Made by a program: the position numbers and the translations under genes. From positions 124,001 to 188,000 of the forward strand of contig CAJTLU010000005.1 of NCBI GenBank assembly GCA_910577175.1: 64,000 nt of DNA, written 5' to 3'. Shown in pieces: positions 59,123-64,000 of this stretch. Each line of letters starts with the position of its first letter. The stretch's first letter is position 1. Below the pieces are notes generated by a model. The model saw nothing but the letters and a program-made list of their open reading frames with translations. It had not been told where the DNA came from and ran no database searches. This DNA is from an uncultured Lachnospiraceae bacterium. GTDB taxonomy: Bacteria; Bacillota; Clostridia; Lachnospirales; Lachnospiraceae.

Positions 59123-59896
59123 TTACAGATACAGGATAAACTTATCCTGCTTTTTATAAAACACTACGATACCGGCTAATAATGACACGATACCGAATGC
59201 CGTTGCATACCACATTGCCTGGAAATCCATTGCCTGTCCGAATACGGCATTCCGGAAATTCACAATTACCGCATAAAGAGGATTCAGTTTAAAAATCCAT
59301 GCATTCTTTGCATTGATTACCGTTTCCGCCTGATAGAAAATAGCACAGGTGTACATAATCAGCATCAGGGCGACACTCCAAAGATACTCCACATCCCGGA
59401 AAAACACTGCCATTGTCGCAAGAATCAGACCGACTCCCGTTGTGAGTAAAAGAATCTGCAGCAACGGGACAAACATCAAAACAAGCCGCACGGTCGGATA
59501 AACGCCGCGGGACACTGCCACTACCGCAAGTACAATCAGAGAAATCAGGAAAATCACATACCCTGAAAGCACTGACGCAAACGGATACATATATTTCGGC
59601 ACATATACCTTCTTAATCATGCCCGCATTAGCGCGCACAGACTTTAACGCCGCTTTCGTGCCGTTGGCAAAGAAAGAGTACAACAGCCGTCCGGTCAGAA
59701 TGTATACCGGAAAGTCTCTTGTCCCTTTCCCTAACAGCCCCGAAAACACTAACGTCAGCACAATCATCGTCAGCAGCGGCTCTAACATCGTCCATACCAC
59801 ACCAAGGTAGGAATTACGGTATTTGAGCTTAATATCTTTTTTTACAAGCTCGCCAAGTAAATTGCGGTACTTGCTAAAGGTTTTAAAAACCGACAT
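59123..59896 (-). CDS. Polysaccharide/teichoic acid export permease (TagG-like)
   Basis: A 257-residue ABC-2 membrane subunit with six helices. It starts RNLLGELVKKDIKLKYRNSYLGVVWTMLEPLL (in part), the hallmark of TagG/Wzm-type proteins, with RNAVFG near the end. It works with the TagH-like ATPase 17 nt downstream to move a lipid-linked polymer across the membrane. It lies 14 nt after leuA; the polymer may be the one begun by the glycosylphosphotransferase at 55-56 kb (inference). Confidence 0.92.
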   Translation of the reverse strand: MSVFKTFSKYRNLLGELVKKDIKLKYRNSYLGVVWTMLEPLLTMIVLTLVFSGLLGKGTRDFPVYILTGRLLYSFFANGTKAALKSVRANAGMIKKVYVPKYMYPFASVLSGYVIFLISLIVLAVVAVSRGVYPTVRLVLMFVPLLQILLLTTGVGLILATMAVFFRDVEYLWSVALMLIMYTCAIFYQAETVINAKNAWIFKLNPLYAVIVNFRNAVFGQAMDFQAMWYATAFGIVSLLAGIVVFYKKQDKFILYL

Positions 59897-59910
59897 TTCT
59901 GTCTTATCTC

Positions 59911-61587
59911 CTATCTTTTCATTGCAATCAGGCGGTTCATTGCACTGAATGCCGCACGGATGGAGGCACGGGTAATATTAGAGCTTACACCGACGCCAAA
60001 CGTCGTCCTTCCTGTTTCCGCATCCAGCATGTGAATATACGCAGCCGCCTGCGCATTGGAACCAAGGCTCAATGCATGCTCGGTATAGTCAAGCACTCTT
60101 ACCTCAAGACCGGTCTCCCTGCGAATACCGGTCAGCACTGCATCAATCGGACCGTTACCGGACGCGGTGATGCTTCTCGGTATCCCGTTGTATTCGTACT
60201 CTACCGTAACATTGGCTACTGTCGTATTCTTATCCGTATGCTTTTCCTCGACGGAAAGCCTGCGGAAATAATACGGCTCTCTCTGATTCAGATACTCCTT
60301 GCGGAACTCCTCCATAATCTGGTCCGGAGCAACCTCTCCCTGTCGTTCAGAAATCTTCTGGATAGCCTCTGCAAACTCCTTATGCATCGCCTTCGGCAAC
60401 TTAAAGCCAAAGTAGGTATCCATAACAAATGCCACGCCGCCCTTACCGGACTGGCTGTTGATGCGCACAAGCGGCTCATACTGCCTTCCCACGTCCGCCG
60501 GGTCAATCGGAAGGTACGGAACCTCCCAGTAGCCGTCATTCCTCTCATTCATCGCCTGGATTCCCTTATTAATTGCATCCTGATGAGAGCCGGAGAATGC
60601 AGTAAACACAAGCTTTCCGGCATACGGATGACGCTCATGTACCTGTAACTTGCACAGTCTTTCATAAACCTCTATCAGCTCATTGATATTCTCGATATTC
60701 AACTCCGGATTGATTCCGTGCGAAAACATATTATAAGCGATATTCAGGATATCTACATTACCGGTACGCTCGCCGTTTCCGAACAACGTCCCCTCAACAC
60801 GGTCCGCACCTGCCAGCAGGGCAAGCTCTGCGGATGCTACGCCCGTACCGCGGTCATTATGCGGGTGGACGCTTAAAATAATGCTGTCCCGGTTCTTAAA
60901 ATGCGTATGCATCCACTCAATCTGGTCCGCATATACATTCGGCGTATTCATCTCCACTGTAGACGGAAGATTGAAAATAAGAGGGTTCTCCGGCGTCGGT
61001 TCCCAGACCTCCTGTACTGCCGTACAGACCTCCAGCGCATAATCTAACTCCGTACCGGTAAAGCTTTCCGGCGAATACTCTAAAATGATTTTGCCCGGAA
61101 AATCCTTCGCATATTCCTTGACCAGCTTCGTTCCGTCCACGGCAATCTGCTTAATCTGTTCTTTGTTCATATGAAAGACTGCTTCCCGCTGCAGGGTAGA
61201 CGTGGAATTGTAGATATGTACAATTGCACGCGGAATCCCCTCTAACGCTTCAAAGGTACGCTTTAAAAGATGCTCCCTGCACTGTACCAACACCTGTACA
61301 GTCACATCCTCCGGAATCAGGCCGCGGTCAACCAAAGAACGCAGAAAATCATACTCTAACTGGGATGCGGACGGAAACCCTACCTCAATCTCCTTGAAGC
61401 CGAGCTTGACAAGCAGATTAAAAAACTCAATCTTTTCTTCTACTACCATCGGCTCAATCAGCGCCTGATTTCCATCACGCAAATCAACGCTGCACCATAC
61501 CGGCGCCTTCTGAATTTCCTTTCCCGGCCATGTACGCTCCGGAAAATTTACAACGGGAACTCTTTTGTATCTCTTATAGTTTAACAT
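59911..61587 (-). CDS. leuA: 2-isopropylmalate synthase
   Basis: A 558-residue enzyme condensing acetyl-CoA and 2-ketoisovalerate, first step of leucine synthesis. It is the long fungal/actinobacterial-like LeuA form beginning YKRYKRVPVVNFPERTWPGK. The DRE-TIM barrel has VDLRDGNQALIEPM, HPHNDRGTGVASAELAL and the GNGERTGNVD site; a C-terminal LeuA allosteric domain (about 430-558) is intact. No T-box or leader peptide precedes it: only 21 nt separate it from cdaR, so it depends on the upstream operon promoter. No other leu gene is nearby. Confidence 0.95.
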   Translation of the reverse strand: MLNYKRYKRVPVVNFPERTWPGKEIQKAPVWCSVDLRDGNQALIEPMVVEEKIEFFNLLVKLGFKEIEVGFPSASQLEYDFLRSLVDRGLIPEDVTVQVLVQCREHLLKRTFEALEGIPRAIVHIYNSTSTLQREAVFHMNKEQIKQIAVDGTKLVKEYAKDFPGKIILEYSPESFTGTELDYALEVCTAVQEVWEPTPENPLIFNLPSTVEMNTPNVYADQIEWMHTHFKNRDSIILSVHPHNDRGTGVASAELALLAGADRVEGTLFGNGERTGNVDILNIAYNMFSHGINPELNIENINELIEVYERLCKLQVHERHPYAGKLVFTAFSGSHQDAINKGIQAMNERNDGYWEVPYLPIDPADVGRQYEPLVRINSQSGKGGVAFVMDTYFGFKLPKAMHKEFAEAIQKISERQGEVAPDQIMEEFRKEYLNQREPYYFRRLSVEEKHTDKNTTVANVTVEYEYNGIPRSITASGNGPIDAVLTGIRRETGLEVRVLDYTEHALSLGSNAQAAAYIHMLDAETGRTTFGVGVSSNITRASIRAAFSAMNRLIAMKR

Positions 61588-61608
61588 CCTCTTTACCTCT
61601 TTTCCTTC

Positions 61609-62877
61609 TTATTCGAGTCCTGCCACAGAATGCGGCGGAGACACTTCATTCTTTGATATCACTACATCCACAAAGGTTCTGCTTTCCCATAGGACATGGG
61701 ACGGCAAATCGATTTCCAGTTCCAGACGATATGTACCCTCTGTGTATCCCGTAAGATCCACATAAGGTTTCAGCTGATCCACCGTCAGCAGAGGCGCCCT
61801 TGCCGCCTTGCATTTCAATTTTACCGGAACTGTCAGTCTCTGTATCAGCTTTGCACTACAGCCCTCCGGCAGATTCCTTAACTCAATCTTTGCCGTCGGC
61901 ATCTCAAGGCTTTTGTCCAGGTACGGCGTTATCGTCACTGTAACAGCAACCATTTGCGTCCCTACGACACGCAGGCTGGTAAGCGCATCATCAAACTCTG
62001 AAATAACATGAATGTTTTTTTCAATTGTACCAGTCTGTCCGGTAACATCAACCTTCAATACCAGATAGCTGCTCAGCTTCTCCAGGTCCTCTTTCGTCCC
62101 GGCAACCAGAATGGTCTCCGGCTGGAACGCGATATTCTCCGCCAGAAGCTCATAGCCCTCCGGTACCTCACCCACCGTGTCCACACGGACCCTGATCTGC
62201 TTTGTCTGCAAAATCGGGACATTGACCGTGACGCTCTCCAGATTCATACTTAACTTGGAGGAGGCAATCACATCTCCGTTCATATCATATACGACCGGCA
62301 CTGCCGTTGTCGTAAAATCAACGCTTCTTCCGTTGGCATCGACTTCCAGTACTACTTCTTTAATCTTATCAAGCACCGTCTTTGCTCCGGAAATCTGGAT
62401 AATGTTCGGGCTTGCAAGCGCATCCCCCACATAATAGCCCTCCATTGCCTCTCCGGTGGTATTTACCTTAAAGCTGAACCGCCTTGTGACGTAATCGTCA
62501 AAAATCAGCTTCATCACATTCTCACCGTTATTTAAGACCTTCACATCCGGATGCTCCGGAACCGACACCCGGATTAGCACCGTATCCATAAAGGAAATTT
62601 CTTCCAGGTCTGCAGTAGCGCAAATGTCCTTCTCTGTCAGACGATCCAGTTCAAGACGCCTTCCCTCTACCACGACATCAATTTTATCTCCGTCAATGAC
62701 TTCAAGAATCTTTTCCCGTTCCATAACCTGTTCCTGATTCAGGATTGTCACCGGAATGTCCTTGAATGTCCTGCTATCCATAGGATCATCCATATTTACC
62801 ACAACAATCCAGAACACGATTGCAAGACCCAGGGAAAGAAGCTTCATACCGAAATTATTGGTCAGTTTCTTCTTCAT
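61609..62877 (-). CDS. cdaR: CdaA regulator (YbbR-domain protein)
   Basis: A 422-residue protein with one N-terminal helix (MKLLSLGLAIVFWIVVVN) and four YbbR-type beta domains outside the cell (about 45-410), seen as repeated blocks such as VTILNQEQVM, PNIIQISGAKTVLDKIKEV and ETILVAGTKEDLEKL. CdaR modulates the c-di-AMP synthase CdaA. The start at 62877 overlaps the cdaA stop by 4 nt (ATGA), so both are coupled; GAGGAGG lies 9 nt upstream. Confidence 0.92.
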   Translation of the reverse strand: MKKKLTNNFGMKLLSLGLAIVFWIVVVNMDDPMDSRTFKDIPVTILNQEQVMEREKILEVIDGDKIDVVVEGRRLELDRLTEKDICATADLEEISFMDTVLIRVSVPEHPDVKVLNNGENVMKLIFDDYVTRRFSFKVNTTGEAMEGYYVGDALASPNIIQISGAKTVLDKIKEVVLEVDANGRSVDFTTTAVPVVYDMNGDVIASSKLSMNLESVTVNVPILQTKQIRVRVDTVGEVPEGYELLAENIAFQPETILVAGTKEDLEKLSSYLVLKVDVTGQTGTIEKNIHVISEFDDALTSLRVVGTQMVAVTVTITPYLDKSLEMPTAKIELRNLPEGCSAKLIQRLTVPVKLKCKAARAPLLTVDQLKPYVDLTGYTEGTYRLELEIDLPSHVLWESRTFVDVVISKNEVSPPHSVAGLE

Positions 62878-63749
62878 TTCCGGCGTCCTCCTCTCTTCCA
62901 CAGCGGCCGCTTCTTTTCCTCAGAGGACTTCATCTTATCTTTCTGGATTTCCTGTAGCTTCATACGCAGATAATCCCCGTCGATATTACTAATCAGCGTG
63001 CCGTTTCTTGCAATCGAAACCTTTCCGGTCTGTTCAGAAACAATAATTGTAAAGCTGTCTGTTACCTCACTGATACCGACACCCGCACGATGTCTTGTAC
63101 CAAGCTCCTTGCTGAGCCGCATATTCTTCGACACCGGCAGATAACAGGTGGCCGCAACAATACGGTTGCCGCGGACAATCACTGCACCGTCATGCAGCGG
63201 CGTATTATGTTCAAAAATATTCATCAATAGCTGGTTACTGATTACCGCGTCAATAGCAATTCCGGTTTCCTCGTACTCACTTAAGGACACCTCCTGCTCA
63301 ATGACAATCAGCGCACCAATTTTATGTCTGGCTAGCAGAAACGTTCCCTTCACCAGCTCTTCGATGGTCGTCTCAGAAAAACGCTCTTCCTTTTCCCTTC
63401 CCTCCGAAAAAATACGGAGCGAGGGCGCAAAGCTCTGCTGTCCGAGCTGCTCCAGCGCCCGCCGGATTTCCGGCTGGAACACAATAATAATTGCCGTAAT
63501 ACCGACGCCGATGGTATTGTAAAAAATCCACAGGATTACATCCATCTCGAGAATGGACGCAAACAGCCAGAATGCAAGCAAAAGCATAAGACCCTTGACC
63601 GGCATCCACGCTCTTGTTGTTCTGACCCATTTGATGACATTGTAGATAATGAATGCAATAATGATAATCTCCAGTACATCGGTCAGATGCATCTTAGGAA
63701 TCTTCATCCACACTACAAACTTTGAGAATAGCTCTTTTAGGTTTTCCAT
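62874..63749 (-). CDS. cdaA: Diadenylate cyclase CdaA
   Basis: A 291-residue membrane enzyme making c-di-AMP, the messenger controlling potassium and wall homeostasis. Three N-terminal helices (about 20-90) precede the DAC domain with the DGA motif (TPLHDGAVIVRG) and the RHR motif (GTRHRAGVGISE), both intact. Length and order are typical. AGGGGCGG lies before the ATG. It is the first complete gene of cdaA-cdaR-leuA-tagG-tagH-like. The glmM gene that usually follows cdaR is absent here; leuA takes its place. Confidence 0.94.
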   Translation of the reverse strand: MENLKELFSKFVVWMKIPKMHLTDVLEIIIIAFIIYNVIKWVRTTRAWMPVKGLMLLLAFWLFASILEMDVILWIFYNTIGVGITAIIIVFQPEIRRALEQLGQQSFAPSLRIFSEGREKEERFSETTIEELVKGTFLLARHKIGALIVIEQEVSLSEYEETGIAIDAVISNQLLMNIFEHNTPLHDGAVIVRGNRIVAATCYLPVSKNMRLSKELGTRHRAGVGISEVTDSFTIIVSEQTGKVSIARNGTLISNIDGDYLRMKLQEIQKDKMKSSEEKKRPLWKRGGRRK

Positions 63750-63810
63750 AACCTATCCGCCCCTTGTATCTTATTTTCATCGTCTTCGGGTTTCCCATTT
63801 GTAACTGTTA

Positions 63811-64000
63811 CTAATTTTCGTTTTCTTCCCCCAGCTCTTCCCCCATCGCGTACCGTTCTTCCTTCGTAATGGCTCTTACCTCTTCCTTTTCCCGCAGCCT
63901 GGAAGGGAAAACAGGCTCCGCCTTTGTGCTGATTTTCTTTACGCTGCGCTTCGGAACCGTAAGATTGATTTTCGGAACCGCTTTTACATAATAGTAATAG
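63811..64000 (-). CDS. C-terminal end of an unidentified gene (right edge)
   Basis: A minus-strand frame open from the window edge to a TAG at 63811 gives 62 residues, basic then acidic (VKAVPKINLTVPKRSVKKI, then REKEEVRAITKEERYAMG and a Glu-rich end). It is upstream of cdaA by 61 nt and in the same direction, so it may belong to the same transcript. The visible part is too short to identify. Confidence 0.55.
   Translation of the reverse strand, partial: YYYYVKAVPKINLTVPKRSVKKISTKAEPVFPSRLREKEEVRAITKEERYAMGEELGEENEN

Noticed and set aside
59911..61608. T-box or leucine leader upstream of leuA
   Set aside because: Only 21 nt separate cdaR from leuA, too short for a T-box, and no Leu-codon leader peptide is present.

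Overview
The window reads as chromosomal DNA of an anaerobic Firmicute, most likely of the Lachnospiraceae (class Clostridia). This is inferred from the gene set: a CdaA/CdaR pair, an FtsEX-PcsB-type operon, a LacI-like GGDEF protein, a lone MsmX/UgpC-type ATPase, and strong AGGAGG-type ribosome binding sites before nearly every gene. Most genes are on the minus strand in compact operons. There is no rRNA, CRISPR array, prophage or transposase. Two leucine tRNAs are present.

Layout. 1-0.8 kb: AT-rich edge with a possible immunity-like gene. 0.8-8.4 kb: six-gene ABC export operon (three membrane-fusion-type adaptors, one large FtsX/MacB-type permease, two ATPases, one carrying an AbrB-like tail). 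8.6-11.5 kb: threonine-branch operon (ACT regulator, homoserine dehydrogenase, an aPGAM-like protein that may be a homoserine kinase). 11.6-14.7 kb: queuosine precursor operon queD-queE-folE-queC-queF behind a consensus promoter and a probable preQ1 attenuator. 14.7-21 kb: accessory stretch with an RCC1-like lipoprotein, a miniature Rhs-like secreted protein, a TetR-controlled ABC transporter, an orphan SUKH protein, a dispersed structured repeat and a large imperfect inverted repeat containing DnaA-box-like sites. 21-26.6 kb: ftsE-ftsX-M23 peptidase-ctpA division/cell-wall operon and a PucR/CdaR-type regulator. 26.8-33.2 kb: small accessory genes (TfoX-C protein, truncated methyltransferase, CD3324-like protein, C39-like membrane peptidase, an uncharacterised gene pair, GrpB, a Cys-containing ECF-like sigma factor with a DUF2461 gene). 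33.4-40.5 kb: sugar ABC ATPase, a divergent LCP-like/secreted pair, an SDR oxidoreductase, HPt plus LacI-like GGDEF, a dipeptidase. 40.6-46.8 kb: tandem tRNA-Leu genes, Crp/Fnr regulator divergent from a CPA2 antiporter, coiled-coil protein, Pro/Thr-rich lipoprotein, phosphopentomutase, PAP2 phosphatase. 46.9-56.5 kb: glycosyltransferase, a large envelope protein with a dead C39-like domain, a methyltransferase, a repeat protein, a YwmB-like protein, a divergent ClpX and a polyprenyl glycosylphosphotransferase. 56.8-64 kb: HtrA protease, then an apparent operon cdaA-cdaR-leuA-polysaccharide export ABC transporter.

The region is mostly housekeeping and envelope biology. The most unusual signals are: the ClpX homologue that lacks the RKH pore-entrance motif; tRNA-Leu with an A34 anticodon; the large inverted repeat with DnaA-box-like sites; a structured repeat present at two distant loci; the ABC-ATPase/AbrB fusion; the uncharacterised two-gene cassette at 29.1-30.5 kb; and the HPt/LacI-GGDEF pair. 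Function calls come from reading motifs by eye; no database search was run.
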